Origin: an uncultured Flavonifractor sp.
Lineage (GTDB): Bacteria; Bacillota; Clostridia; Oscillospirales; Oscillospiraceae
Assembly: GCA_947384055.1 (NCBI GenBank)
Contig: CANDFO010000028.1
Span: forward strand, 1 to 26,120
DNA length: 26,120 nt
Reading direction: 5' to 3'
Made by a program: the position numbers and the translations under genes. The notes below the pieces were generated by a model, which worked only from the letters and a program-made list of their open reading frames with translations, had not been told where the DNA came from and did not search any database. This document shows positions 14,959 through 23,672 of the stretch, piece by piece; the first letter of the stretch is position 1; every line of letters begins with the position of its first letter.

Positions 14959-16092
14959 ATGGTTTATCGGGAGTTTCAGGGCATCAAGCTGTCCAATCTG
15001 GGCATGGGGGCCATGCGCCTGCCCCTGACGGATGAAAACGACGCCCATGTAGACCAGGCGGCAGTGGATGAGATGGTCGCCCTTGCCATGGAGCGGGGGA
15101 TCAACTACTATGACACCGCCTGGGGCTATCACGGGGGCAATTCAGAGCTGGCCATGGGGCAGGCTCTGCGCCGCTATCCCCGGGAGCAGTTCTGTCTGGC
15201 GGACAAGTTCCCCGGCTACGACCTGTCCAACATGGGCAAAACGGCGGAAATCTTTGAGGCACAGCTGAAAAAGTGCCAGGTGGAATATTTTGATTTCTAT
15301 CTGTTCCACAACGTGTGCGAGATGAATATTGACGCCTACCTGGACCCGCAGTACGGTACGTTTGACTACCTGATGGAGCAGAAAAGGCTGGGCCGCATCC
15401 GGCATCTGGGCTTTTCCGCCCACGGCAGCCCGGCGGTTATCCGACGCTTTCTGGAGGCCTATGGGTCCCACATGGAATTCTGCCAGCTTCAGCTGAACTA
15501 TCTGGACTGGACTTTCCAGGAGGGCCGGGAGAAAGTGGAGCTGCTCCGGGAATACCACATTCCCGTGTGGGTTATGGAGCCCCTGCGGGGCGGGCGGCTG
15601 GCCAGACTCACGGAGGAGCACGCCGCCCGGCTGGACGCCCTGCGCCCCGGCGAAGGGGCTGTGGGCTGGGCCTTCCGGTATCTCCAGACCATCTCCGACG
15701 TCAAGGTTATCCTCTCCGGCATGTCCAGCCTCCGGCAGATGGAGGAAAATCTGCGCATCTTTGACCAGGATGCCCCGCTGACCGAGCCGGAGGCCGCCGC
15801 GCTGATGCATATTGCCGAGGAAATGCTGGAGGTTAAGACCCTCCCCTGCACCGCCTGCCATTACTGCACCGGCCACTGTCCCCAGCAGTTGGACATTCCC
15901 CGGCTGCTGGAGCTGTACAACGAGCACAAATTCACCGGCGGCGGCTTTATCGCGCCCATGGCGCTGAGGGCAGTGCCCCCGGAGAAGCAGCCCGGCGCCT
16001 GTGTCGGCTGCCGCAGCTGTGAGGCTGTCTGTCCCCAGCAGCTCAAAATCTCAGAGGCTCTCTCTGATTTCGCATCCCAGCTCAAGGGCTGA
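14959..16092 (+). CDS. Aldo/keto reductase with C-terminal two-cluster ferredoxin domain
   Basis: A 377-residue cytoplasmic enzyme. Residues 1-270 form the aldo/keto reductase barrel with the catalytic tetrad visible: D52 and Y57 (YYDTAWGY), K83 (LADKF) and H117 (LFHNV). The C-terminal part (about 275-375) carries two 4Fe-4S motifs: C297-C300-C303-C307 and C348-C351-C354-C358. This layout defines the common anaerobe family of ferredoxin-tailed aldo/keto reductases. The tail suggests electrons come from or go to ferredoxin rather than only NAD(P)H. The substrate is unknown. The RBS AAAGGAGG is strong, and the gene stands alone between its own promoter and a terminator. Confidence 0.94.
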   Translation: MVYREFQGIKLSNLGMGAMRLPLTDENDAHVDQAAVDEMVALAMERGINYYDTAWGYHGGNSELAMGQALRRYPREQFCLADKFPGYDLSNMGKTAEIFEAQLKKCQVEYFDFYLFHNVCEMNIDAYLDPQYGTFDYLMEQKRLGRIRHLGFSAHGSPAVIRRFLEAYGSHMEFCQLQLNYLDWTFQEGREKVELLREYHIPVWVMEPLRGGRLARLTEEHAARLDALRPGEGAVGWAFRYLQTISDVKVILSGMSSLRQMEENLRIFDQDAPLTEPEAAALMHIAEEMLEVKTLPCTACHYCTGHCPQQLDIPRLLELYNEHKFTGGGFIAPMALRAVPPEKQPGACVGCRSCEAVCPQQLKISEALSDFASQLKG

Positions 16093-16160
16093 TTCTGTAC
16101 GCCGCTGAAAATGTAATTCTTACCCTGCCGGGGAACGAAACGCAGTACCTATTGCCAAAC

Positions 16161-16209
16161 AGAGGCTGTACCATCCACGGAGCAAATATCCGCGGGCGGT
16201 ACAGCCTCT
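16161..16209. terminator. Bidirectional terminator between aldo/keto reductase and pgsA
   Basis: A perfect 12-bp inverted repeat (16161-16172/16198-16209) with further pairing possible in the loop. It is placed between convergent genes. T-runs on either side are short. Confidence 0.65.
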
Positions 16210-16251
16210 TCCTGATAATCTACAACGCCGTACAGGAGGATAAGGGCGGGA

Positions 16252-16782
16252 TCACATATCGCTCCAGTCCATAACGTCTTTGTTCTTGATAAAATACTCC
16301 AGACCAGAGTAGACGGTGGTGGCCAAAATCACAATTGTGCAGACCAGGTCCAGCGCCGGAACTTCCGTCAGCGCCAGCATCAGGCAGATACACACCATGG
16401 TGGAGGCGGTCTTGATTTTGCCGGACCATCCGGCGGCAATGACCCGCCCCCCCTCCACCGCAATCAGCCGCAGGGCTGTGACGGCGAATTCCCGCACAAT
16501 GACAATGAGCATAGCCCAGGCGGGCAGGCGGCCCAGTTCCACAAAGCAGACCAGCGCGGCCATCACCAGCATCTTGTCGGCCAGCGGGTCCATAAACTTG
16601 CCGAAATCCGTCACCAGCCCCCGGCTCCGGGCCATGCGGCCGTCCAGGAAGTCGGTCAGGCTGGCAATGATAAACACCGCCAGGGCCCACAGCATATGGT
16701 ATGGGAACGACAGGTAGACCAGCACCAGAAACACCGGGATCAGCAGCACCCGCAGGAGCGTCAGCTTATTGGGGGTATTCAT
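16252..16782 (-). CDS. pgsA: CDP-diacylglycerol--glycerol-3-phosphate 3-phosphatidyltransferase
   Basis: A 176-residue polytopic membrane enzyme that makes phosphatidylglycerol phosphate, the first committed step to phosphatidylglycerol and cardiolipin. The full CDP-alcohol phosphotransferase signature is present: D47-G48, A51-R52, G61, D65 and D69. Length and about five hydrophobic segments fit the family. It is the last gene of a minus-strand run. Its start lies only 4 bases beyond the rimO stop, so translational coupling is likely. The same rimO-pgsA order is familiar in Firmicutes. Confidence 0.95.
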   Translation of the reverse strand: MNTPNKLTLLRVLLIPVFLVLVYLSFPYHMLWALAVFIIASLTDFLDGRMARSRGLVTDFGKFMDPLADKMLVMAALVCFVELGRLPAWAMLIVIVREFAVTALRLIAVEGGRVIAAGWSGKIKTASTMVCICLMLALTEVPALDLVCTIVILATTVYSGLEYFIKNKDVMDWSDM

Positions 16783-16786
16783 CGTA

Positions 16787-18106
16787 TCACTCCTCCATCT
16801 CTCCGGTCAGGTCCCCGTCGGACATGCCGGTAATGCGCACATTTACAAAACTGCCCGCCGGGACCAATCCTCCGGCGGTAAAACAGACCCTTCCGTCCAC
16901 GTCCGGGGAGTCGGCGTAGGAGCGCCCGGCATAACAGCCCATATCCGGGTCGAAGCCCTCGCACAGGACCTCCAGAACCTCTCCCAGCCGCTGGGTGTTC
17001 CACTCATCCATAATGCGGGATTGCAGGTCCACCAGCAGCTCCACCCGGCGCTCCGCCGTCTCCGGAGGCACCTGCCCCGCCATCTCCGCCGCGGGGGTGC
17101 CCTCCTCCGGGGAGAACTGAAAAATACCCGCCCGCTCAATCCGGGCTTCCCGCAGAAACTCCGCCAGCTCCTCAAACTCCGCCTCCCCCTCTCCGGGCAG
17201 GCCGCAGATCAGGGAGGTCCGGAGCACCAGCCCCGGCAGCCGCTCCCGCAGGCGACGCAGCAGGGCGATAATCTCCGCCTTGGTGGACCGGCGGTTCATG
17301 GCTTTAAGAATGCCGTCGTTGATGTGCTGGAGCGGTATGTCGATGTACCGGAGGATTTTCCGTTCCGCAGCCAGCACGTCGATCAGCTCTTCGTCCACCT
17401 CGTCGGGATACAGGTAGTGCAGCCGCACCCAATGGAAAGGCAGTCTGCACAGCTCCCGCAGCAGCTCACCCAGCATCCGCTTTCCATAGAGATCCGTGCC
17501 GTAGCGGGTGATGTCCTGGGCGATCACAATCAGCTCCTGCACACCGCTGTCCGCCAGCGACCGGGCCTCCGCCAGCAGGGAGTCCATGGTCCGGCTCCGG
17601 TAGCGCCCCCGCAGGGAGGGAATCACACAGTAGGCACAGCGGTTGTCACAGCCTTCGGCAATCTTCAGATAGGCCGTATAGGGGGGTGTGGACACCATCC
17701 GGGCCCCGTCCTCCACCGTGTGGTCGATGTCACCGAAGCGGCTGGGGCGTCCCCCCGCCGCCAGCTCCTCCAGGGCGGAGACAATCTCGGTATAGCTGCC
17801 CGTGCCCAGCACGCCGTCCACCTCCGGCAGCTCCCGGGTCAGCTCCTCCTGATACCGCTGGGACAGACAGCCCGCAACCAGCAGCTTCCCCAGCTGCCCC
17901 GCCTCTTTCAGCGCCGCCAGCTCCAAAATGTTCTGGATCGCCTCGCTCTTGGCGGAGTCGATGAACCCGCAGGTATTCAGCACCGCGATGTCGGCGCCCC
18001 GTGGCTCCCCGGTGACGGTATGTCCGGCATCCCGGACCAGCGCCATCATCTGCTCGGTGTTGACCAGATTCTTGGCGCAGCCAAGGGAGATAAATGCAAC
18101 CTTCAA
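16787..18106 (-). CDS. rimO: Ribosomal protein S12 methylthiotransferase
   Basis: A 439-residue radical SAM enzyme that adds a methylthio group to an aspartate of ribosomal protein S12. The N-terminal MTTase domain has the three cluster cysteines C10, C46 and C80. The radical SAM domain has C153-C157-C160 in EGCDNRCAYC followed by VIPSLRGRYRSR, the pattern typical of RimO rather than MiaB. A C-terminal TRAM-like domain begins near residue 370. Its ATG overlaps the recX stop by 4 bases. All key residues are intact. Confidence 0.95.
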   Translation of the reverse strand: MKVAFISLGCAKNLVNTEQMMALVRDAGHTVTGEPRGADIAVLNTCGFIDSAKSEAIQNILELAALKEAGQLGKLLVAGCLSQRYQEELTRELPEVDGVLGTGSYTEIVSALEELAAGGRPSRFGDIDHTVEDGARMVSTPPYTAYLKIAEGCDNRCAYCVIPSLRGRYRSRTMDSLLAEARSLADSGVQELIVIAQDITRYGTDLYGKRMLGELLRELCRLPFHWVRLHYLYPDEVDEELIDVLAAERKILRYIDIPLQHINDGILKAMNRRSTKAEIIALLRRLRERLPGLVLRTSLICGLPGEGEAEFEELAEFLREARIERAGIFQFSPEEGTPAAEMAGQVPPETAERRVELLVDLQSRIMDEWNTQRLGEVLEVLCEGFDPDMGCYAGRSYADSPDVDGRVCFTAGGLVPAGSFVNVRITGMSDGDLTGEMEE

Positions 18107-18756
18107 AAATCTTCGTCCTCCTCGATCTCCGTTCCATAGCGCCGCAGTCCGTCCTTGATATCCGGCCAGCGGTAGCCCCGCCGGGCCAGGGCGTCGGCGG
18201 CCCGCTTCAGGGCCCGCGGGTCTCCCGCCTCCCCCTTGAGCTTATGCCGCAGAAAACGGTCTATGCCCTCCGCCGGATCTTCGGCGGCGGCCAGAGCCTC
18301 CTCCCAGCAGTCCCGGGGCACCCCCCGGCGGTAGAGCTCGTCCCGCAGCTTCGCCGGGCCGTACCCCTTGGCGGAACAGTGCTCCGCCAAAGAGCGGGCA
18401 TAGGCTCTGTCGTCCAGATACCCCAGCTCCTCCAGCCAGGCGGCGGCGGCCTGCGCCTCCTCCTCCGTGGCCAGTGGCTCCCTGTCCCGGTCCCTGGGCC
18501 GGGCGGTGAGCTTATCCACCAGCTCCTTCCGGGAGCGGGGCCGGGCGGACAGCAGGTCCAGCGCCTTCTCCTTCACCTGCCCCAGGCGGGCGGCGGCGGT
18601 CAGGGCCTCCCGCAGGGCCGCGTCCACCTCCATGCCCGCGTACAGGCCGAAGGAGACCACCTCGCCCTCCCCCAGGCGGAGGAGTTCGCCGTTATCCAGA
18701 ACGGCCAGCCAGCGGCCCCGCACCCGTTGGGAGGGCTCCAGCTTACTCAGCCGCAT
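18103..18756 (-). CDS. recX: RecX-family regulator of RecA
   Basis: A 217-residue basic, helix-rich protein. The RecX-type three-helix repeats start near residue 60 (RSRKELVDKL, WLEELGYLDDRAYARSLAEH, LRDELYRRGVPRDCWEEAL). The N-terminal 55 residues form an extra domain common in longer clostridial RecX proteins. It binds RecA filaments and limits their activity. The gene overlaps the end of recA by 14 bases and the start of rimO by 4, so all three are probably co-translated. Confidence 0.93.
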   Translation of the reverse strand: MRLSKLEPSQRVRGRWLAVLDNGELLRLGEGEVVSFGLYAGMEVDAALREALTAAARLGQVKEKALDLLSARPRSRKELVDKLTARPRDRDREPLATEEEAQAAAAWLEELGYLDDRAYARSLAEHCSAKGYGPAKLRDELYRRGVPRDCWEEALAAAEDPAEGIDRFLRHKLKGEAGDPRALKRAADALARRGYRWPDIKDGLRRYGTEIEEDEDF

Positions 18757-19867
18757 CGGAACCGCCGTCGTCGAAGTCCTCGGCGCTCACGTCCACCGCG
18801 CGTCCGGCGGCTTTGGCGGCGGCTTTGGACTGGGAGCTCATCAGCTTGTAGGAGTTTTTACGGATCTCCTCCTCCACCTTCTCACAGACCTCGGGGTTTT
18901 CCCGGAGGTACTGCTTGGCGGCGTCCCTGCCCTGGCCGATGCGCACCTCGCCCATGGAGAACCAGGAGCCGGATTTCTGGATAATATCCAGCTTCACCGC
19001 CAGATCCACAATCTCTCCCACCTTGGAGATGCCCTCGCCGTACATGATGTCGAACTCGGCCTCCTTGAAAGGGGGCGCCACCTTGTTTTTGACGATTTTT
19101 GCCCGGGTGCGGTTGCCGATAATCTCGCCGCCGCTCTTGATGGCCTCGATCCGGCGAACCTCAATGCGCACCGACGCATAGAATTTCAGGGCCCGGCCGC
19201 CGGTGGTGACTTCCGGGTTGCCGTAGACCACGCCCACCTTTTCCCGCAGCTGGTTGATAAAAATCACAATACAGTTGGTCTTGGAGATGGAGCCCGCCAG
19301 CTTCCGCAGGGCCTGACTCATGAGCCGGGCCAGCAGACCCACGTGGGAGTCGCCCATATCCCCCTCGATCTCCGCCCTGGGGGTCAGCGCCGCCACCGAG
19401 TCCACCACCACCACGTCGATGGCGCCGGAGCGCACCAGAGCCTCGCAGATCTCCAGTCCCTGCTCTCCGGTGTCCGGCTGAGAGATGAGCATGGAGTCAA
19501 TGTCCACCCCCAGGGCCCGGGCATAGCTGGGGTCCATGGCGTGCTCGGCGTCGATGTAGGCCACCTCGCCTCCCCGCTTCTGGGCCTCCGCCACCACGTG
19601 GAGGGCCAGGGTCGTCTTGCCGGAGGATTCCGGGCCATAGACCTCAATGATGCGCCCCTTGGGGACGCCCCCGATGCCCAGGGCCAAATCCAGAGACAGG
19701 GAGCCGGTGGGGATGGACTCCACCACGATTCCGGTGTTCTGCCCCAGGCGCATAACAGTGCCCTTGCCGTAGGTCTTGTCCAGCTGGGCCAGACAGGTCT
19801 CCAGCGCCTTCTTCTTGTCTGACGCCGGGGCCGCGCTCTCTATTACGGACTTCTTCTTCTCTGCCAT
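18743..19867 (-). CDS. recA: Recombinase A
   Basis: A 374-residue DNA-dependent ATPase for homologous recombination and the SOS response. Walker A is GPESSGKTT (78-86), Walker B is IDVVVVDSVAAL, and the L2 loop region (INQLREKVGVVYGNPEVTTGG) is intact. No intein. The ATG at 19867 follows GAGGAG by 11 bases. The frame stays open upstream to 20119, but that part is antisense to or out of frame with prmC. I found no clear LexA box (GAAC-N4-GTTC type) and no strong promoter in the 64 bases before it, so it probably depends partly on transcription from the prmC side. Confidence 0.97.
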   Translation of the reverse strand: MAEKKKSVIESAAPASDKKKALETCLAQLDKTYGKGTVMRLGQNTGIVVESIPTGSLSLDLALGIGGVPKGRIIEVYGPESSGKTTLALHVVAEAQKRGGEVAYIDAEHAMDPSYARALGVDIDSMLISQPDTGEQGLEICEALVRSGAIDVVVVDSVAALTPRAEIEGDMGDSHVGLLARLMSQALRKLAGSISKTNCIVIFINQLREKVGVVYGNPEVTTGGRALKFYASVRIEVRRIEAIKSGGEIIGNRTRAKIVKNKVAPPFKEAEFDIMYGEGISKVGEIVDLAVKLDIIQKSGSWFSMGEVRIGQGRDAAKQYLRENPEVCEKVEEEIRKNSYKLMSSQSKAAAKAAGRAVDVSAEDFDDGGSDAAE

Positions 19868-19931
19868 AGTCTGATGTACTCCTCTTCTCTGTGTTTTTGG
19901 GCCGTAAGCTCTCCGTTTTTTCAGGCCCTGT

Positions 19932-20819
19932 TCAGCTGAAGATGTTGCGCAGAGGGACGGCGCCCTCCACCACCCGCCATATGCCCTGGGTATCCTGCCA
20001 GGCGCGGATGTGCTCAAAGCCGTTCCCGGCCAGCAGGACCTCCACATCCGCCGACTGGCCGATGCCCACCTCAAAGAGCAGGCTACCCCCCATGCGCAGA
20101 GCAGGGGACCACTGGGCACAGATAGCCCGGTAGAAGGTCAGGCCGTCCTCCCCGCCGTCCAGGGCGCGGCGGGGTTCAAAATCCCGGACGGACACGTCCA
20201 AGCCGTCGATATCCCCTGTGGGAATATATGGGGGATTGCACACAATCACGTCAAACTCCCCCAGGCCGGCGTCCGGCGGCTCCAGAGCGTCCGCCTGGAC
20301 GCAGGTGACGCGGGCAGCCAGCCCATTGCGGCGCACATTTTCCCGGCACACCGTCAGGGCCGCCTGGTCCAGCTCCGCCAGCACCACCCGGCTGCCGGGC
20401 ACATTGGCGGCCACCGCCAGCCCTACACAGCCGCTTCCGGCGCACAGATCCAGTATACGGGCCTCCGTCCCGGCGGTCCGGGCCAGCAGAATGGCCCGCT
20501 CCGCCAGCAGCTCCGTGTCCATCCGGGGGATCAGCACGCTCCGGTTTACCGCTAAAGTGAGGCCATAGAACTCCCACTCCCCCACCAGATAGGCCACCGG
20601 CTCCCCCGTCAGGCGGCGGCGGACCAGCTCCTCCACCCGTGCCTCCACCTGGCCGGAGGCATACAGGGGAAGGTCCCGGTAAAACTGCTCCCGGTCTTTG
20701 CCCGTGACATGGCAGACCAGCTCCCGCGCCTCCAGCTGGGCGGCCTCAATTCCCGCCCCTTTCAAGCGCTTGCGGGCATCCAGGTAGAGATTGTTGTATG
20801 TGCTCGCCACGTGCACCAC
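19932..20819 (-). CDS. prmC: Release factor glutamine methyltransferase
   Basis: A 295-residue SAM-dependent enzyme that methylates the glutamine of the GGQ motif of peptide release factors. The helical N-terminal domain (1-75) precedes the Rossmann methyltransferase with the SAM loop DLCAGSGCVGLA (about 124-135) and catalytic NPPY (195-198). VLIPRMDTELL replaces the usual VLIPRPDTE with one change. The start is GTG, but three GTG codons cluster at 20819, 20816 and 20810 behind a GAGGCAGGAG stretch, so the exact start is unsure by up to three codons. prfA does not adjoin here; the DUF1385 gene is upstream, as in many Firmicutes. Confidence 0.94.
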   Translation of the reverse strand: MVHVASTYNNLYLDARKRLKGAGIEAAQLEARELVCHVTGKDREQFYRDLPLYASGQVEARVEELVRRRLTGEPVAYLVGEWEFYGLTLAVNRSVLIPRMDTELLAERAILLARTAGTEARILDLCAGSGCVGLAVAANVPGSRVVLAELDQAALTVCRENVRRNGLAARVTCVQADALEPPDAGLGEFDVIVCNPPYIPTGDIDGLDVSVRDFEPRRALDGGEDGLTFYRAICAQWSPALRMGGSLLFEVGIGQSADVEVLLAGNGFEHIRAWQDTQGIWRVVEGAVPLRNIFS

Positions 20820-20900
20820 GCTCCTGCCTCGTTCTCTCTTCTCCCGGAATGCCTCCGGGGGCTCGGGGGTACGCGCTCGGGGGATGCCTGTGCCGTCCGC

Positions 20901-21878
20901 TCACCACCGGTCCTTTCCCTGTTCCTGGGGGAGCACCAGCGTAAACGCGCGGATACCCACCTCAATCATGGTATCGTCCGGCTCAAATGTGGTCCAGTTC
21001 TGGAGCCACAGGCCGGGAGCGGTGGCCAGCCGGGTTAGGGGATTGTCGTACTTGCCCACCAGACGGTTGAGCTCATAGGTGATGCTCACCACCAGCGGCA
21101 GCATTAAAATATGCAAGCCCATCCGGGCGAAGGTGTTTGTCACTTCGACAAAAGAGAAAAGTACGCTGGATATGAGGATGCTCACCACAATCACCACAAA
21201 GAGAAAGCTGGTGCCGCAGCGGGGATGGTGCTTGGGCTGGGCCCGTACGTTCTCCACCGTCAGGGGCAGCCCGTGCTCATAGCAGAAGATGGTCTTGTGC
21301 TCCGCCCCGTGATAGGAAAACACCCGGCGCATATCGCGGGTCTTGGAGCAGAGCATCAGGTAAACCGTAAAGATGACAATGCGCACAACGCCCTCCAGCA
21401 GGTTGCGCAGCCACATGGGGAGCTCCACCAGCCGCCCCAGCCCGCCTACCAGGGCCGTAGGCAGCAGGAAAAAGAGCAGCACTGAAAAGCAGATGCCCAG
21501 CGCCACGGCCAGGGTGACAAAGACGCCCGCCGCCTTCTCGCTGCCCAGGTGCCGGTCCAGCCAGACCTCCAATCTGGAGGGCTCCTCCGGCTCTTCCTCC
21601 TCCGGGAAAAAGCTGGCCGAATACATCAGCGCCTTTACCCCGTTGGCCATGGAGGAGCAGAAGTTGAACACCCCCCGGATCAACGGCAGACCCAGCAGGG
21701 GGTGCTTGTCCTTGATGAGCACCCGCTCCTCCACCTGTTCCTCCAGCTCTCCGTCCGGCTTGCGGATCACCACGGCTTTTTTCTCCGGCCCCAGCATCAT
21801 GATGCCCTCGATCAGAGCCTGGCCGCCGATCATAGTCTTGTACGGGGTTGCGCAGGATTGTCCCTTGTTGTCAGCCAT
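20901..21878 (-). CDS. DUF1385 membrane protein (YqhQ-like)
   Basis: A 325-residue membrane protein. The N-terminal segment (YKTMIGGQALIEGIMMLGP) and later YHGAEHKTIFCYEHG are hallmark motifs of DUF1385, and PKHHPRCGTSFLF is a further conserved His/Cys segment. Four or five hydrophobic segments are visible (about 100-130, 150-175, 205-225, 230-255). The conserved His, Glu and Cys residues suggest metal binding, but no activity is established to my knowledge. ATG at 21878 starts at the conserved domain; the longer frame to 22007 runs into the hairpin leader. Its message appears to begin near 22099 and to contain the roughly 190-base hairpin element. Confidence 0.9.
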   Translation of the reverse strand: MADNKGQSCATPYKTMIGGQALIEGIMMLGPEKKAVVIRKPDGELEEQVEERVLIKDKHPLLGLPLIRGVFNFCSSMANGVKALMYSASFFPEEEEPEEPSRLEVWLDRHLGSEKAAGVFVTLAVALGICFSVLLFFLLPTALVGGLGRLVELPMWLRNLLEGVVRIVIFTVYLMLCSKTRDMRRVFSYHGAEHKTIFCYEHGLPLTVENVRAQPKHHPRCGTSFLFVVIVVSILISSVLFSFVEVTNTFARMGLHILMLPLVVSITYELNRLVGKYDNPLTRLATAPGLWLQNWTTFEPDDTMIEVGIRAFTLVLPQEQGKDRW

Positions 21879-21903
21879 TATGTCCTTGTTCTCCTTTGTA
21901 TGA

Positions 21904-22095
21904 TATAGTCGCCGCAGTTGAAAAAGCGCAAAATGCGCTTTTTCCTCCAGTGGGCCAATGGCCCACTGGAGCGTGCAATGCACGCCAGCGGCGTCTATGA
22001 AGTCCAAAGCAGGGCCGCATAAGCGGTCCCTGCGGCGATTTTCGCCGCAGGGTTCAAAAGGAGCGATCTGCTCCTTTTGAACCGCTTTGACTATA
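21904..22095. repeat. Nested-hairpin element in the leader of the DUF1385 gene
   Basis: About 190 bases bounded by inverted TATAGTC (21904-21910) and GACTATA (22089-22095). One arm (CGCCGC/GCGGCG, 21910-21915/21988-21993) encloses three hairpins: 21920-21930/21934-21944 (11 bp), 21945-21956/21960-21971 (12 bp) and 21971-21976/21980-21985 (6 bp), the last two with AAT loops. A second arm (CAAAGC/GCTTTG, 22005-22010/22084-22089) encloses 22009-22018/22023-22033 (one bulge), 22028-22037/22043-22052 (10 bp) and 22051-22064/22070-22083 (14 bp). The first two of these share bases 22028-22033 and cannot form together. It could be a MITE-like repeat, a structured leader RNA, or both. One end recurs near 5.05 kb. 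Confidence 0.75.
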
Positions 22096-22105
22096 CGTTG
22101 GCTCT

Positions 22106-22134
22106 ATTGTACCAAACCCGCGTCCCGATTGCAA
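22106..22134 (-). promoter_or_regulatory. Promoter for the DUF1385-prmC-recA run
   Basis: On the minus strand: TTGCAA (22134-22129), a 17-base spacer with an extended -10 TG, then TACAAT (22111-22106). Transcription would start near 22099, at the very edge of the hairpin element, giving a leader of about 220 bases. Confidence 0.65.
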
Positions 22135-22203
22135 GGGGCGCGGGCGGCGCGGTCCGGTATGGCATCTTTTGCGGGAAAAATTCCCTGCGGCTTCCCCCAG
22201 GTC

Positions 22204-23607
22204 CTACGACTGCTGGATGGGCAGGCGGATCGTTACCAGGCAGCCGCCCTCTGGGGCGTTGCCGATTTCCAGAGAACCGTTGTGCCGGCTGACAATCTCA
22301 TCGCACACCGCCAGGCCGATGCCGCTGCCCCTGGCCTTGGAGGAGCCCTTGTAAAATTTATATTTCACGTGGGGCAGCTCCTCCTCCGGAATGCCGGGGC
22401 CGTAATCCCGGATGGTGATGACCGCCTGCCCCCCGTCGGGAAAAATGGCGGTGTCAATCCGTTTGCCGGCGCCGCCGTGCTTGGCGGCATTGTCCAGCAG
22501 ATTGCAGAACACCTGCCGCATCCGCTCCGGGTCCCCGGACAGGGGCGGGAATTCCTCCTCACAGTCGAAGTGGTTGAGCTCAATGCCCTCCCGCCGGAAG
22601 AATTCCCGGTAGGTATATACCGCGTCCTCCAGCTCCGCCTTGATGTCCATGGGCTCGATGGAGAGGGTAAAGCGGCCGTCCTGTATCCGGGAGAATTCCA
22701 GAAGCTCCTCCACCATGTTGGTCAGCCGCCTGGCCTCGGACACGATGATGCCCATACCCTTTTTCACATCCCCGGCGTTGCGCACTTCTCCGTTCATAAT
22801 GGTCTCCGCCCAACCGTTGATGGCGGTGAGCGGGGTGCGCAGCTCGTGAGAGACCGAGGAGATAAACTCGTTTTTCAGGCTCTCCGCCTGCTTGATCTTC
22901 AGCGACATGTCGTTGAGCGCGTCGGTCAGGTCGCCGATCTCGTCGTCATAGCGCTTGTCAATCTGCACACCGTAAGAGCCGGCGGCAATGCGCTTGGCCG
23001 TATCCGTAATGTCCGCCACAGGGTCCACAATGGAGGTGACAAAATAGAGGTTGGAGAAATAAACAATGGCCAGAATACCCAGGCCTATGCCTAGCGCAAT
23101 GGCCACGATAATGATAATCTGCCGGTCCACATTCTTTAGAGAGGTGACATACCGCATGGCCCCCACCACCCGGCCGTTGATAATCAGCGGACTGGAGGCG
23201 GCCATAATGTGCTCCCCGGTGCTGGGGTCGGAGCCGGTCCACACCCGGGTGCGGCCCTGGCTGAGGGCCTCGGCAATGTCCGGCGTGCCCGGAGAGCGGA
23301 AGGCCGTCAGGTCTGAGCTGGAGAAGCGGATAAGGCCGATGGAGTCGATAAACTCCACCTCCAGCTGCTCCCCCGCCGCGTCGCTGACCACAGCCCGGGC
23401 ATACTGATAGTACATACTCTCCGACGGGTAGGTCCGGATGACCCGCACGCCCCCCTCCGCTTTGTTCCGCAGGGCGTTGCTCATGGTCGTGTAGTAGTAG
23501 CTGCCCATGGCCGCGGAAAAGGCCGTCACCGCCAGCAGAACGATAAACAGCACAACGCTGATGGAATTCATCATCCAGCGCTTACGGATTCCTTTGATTT
23601 TTTTCAT
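22204..23607 (-). CDS. Membrane sensor histidine kinase (WalK/PhoR-like)
   Basis: A 467-residue kinase. Membrane segments at about 14-36 and 163-186 frame an extracellular sensor of about 125 residues. A HAMP domain (about 190-242), HisKA with H254 (SSVSHELRTPLTAINGWAE) and HATPase_c follow (N box NLLDNAAKHG, G1 DYGPGIP, G2 GSGIGLAV). All catalytic boxes are intact. The RBS AAGGAG lies 10 bases upstream. The gene follows its response regulator by 65 bases and is the last of a three-gene unit headed by a lipoprotein. The extracellular sensor may monitor the envelope, possibly through that lipoprotein; the signal is unknown. No strong terminator separates it from the DUF1385 promoter. Confidence 0.93.
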   Translation of the reverse strand: MKKIKGIRKRWMMNSISVVLFIVLLAVTAFSAAMGSYYYTTMSNALRNKAEGGVRVIRTYPSESMYYQYARAVVSDAAGEQLEVEFIDSIGLIRFSSSDLTAFRSPGTPDIAEALSQGRTRVWTGSDPSTGEHIMAASSPLIINGRVVGAMRYVTSLKNVDRQIIIIVAIALGIGLGILAIVYFSNLYFVTSIVDPVADITDTAKRIAAGSYGVQIDKRYDDEIGDLTDALNDMSLKIKQAESLKNEFISSVSHELRTPLTAINGWAETIMNGEVRNAGDVKKGMGIIVSEARRLTNMVEELLEFSRIQDGRFTLSIEPMDIKAELEDAVYTYREFFRREGIELNHFDCEEEFPPLSGDPERMRQVFCNLLDNAAKHGGAGKRIDTAIFPDGGQAVITIRDYGPGIPEEELPHVKYKFYKGSSKARGSGIGLAVCDEIVSRHNGSLEIGNAPEGGCLVTIRLPIQQS

Positions 23608-23672
23608 AGGCCGCCGGCTCCTTCCATATTACGCCGTTTTCCGCGGACCCGGAGCATGTTCCCGCCCCGCCC

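Noticed and set aside
16769..19822. Long plus-strand frames opposite rimO, recX and recA
   Set aside because: The minus-strand genes are unmistakable; the plus frames have no start signals or known domains.
19868..19931. LexA/SOS box upstream of recA
   Set aside because: No GAAC-N4-GTTC-like sequence could be found by eye in this gap.
21920..22083. CRISPR array suggested by closely spaced repeats
   Set aside because: The units are hairpins of different sequence and length, not identical direct repeats with spacers.
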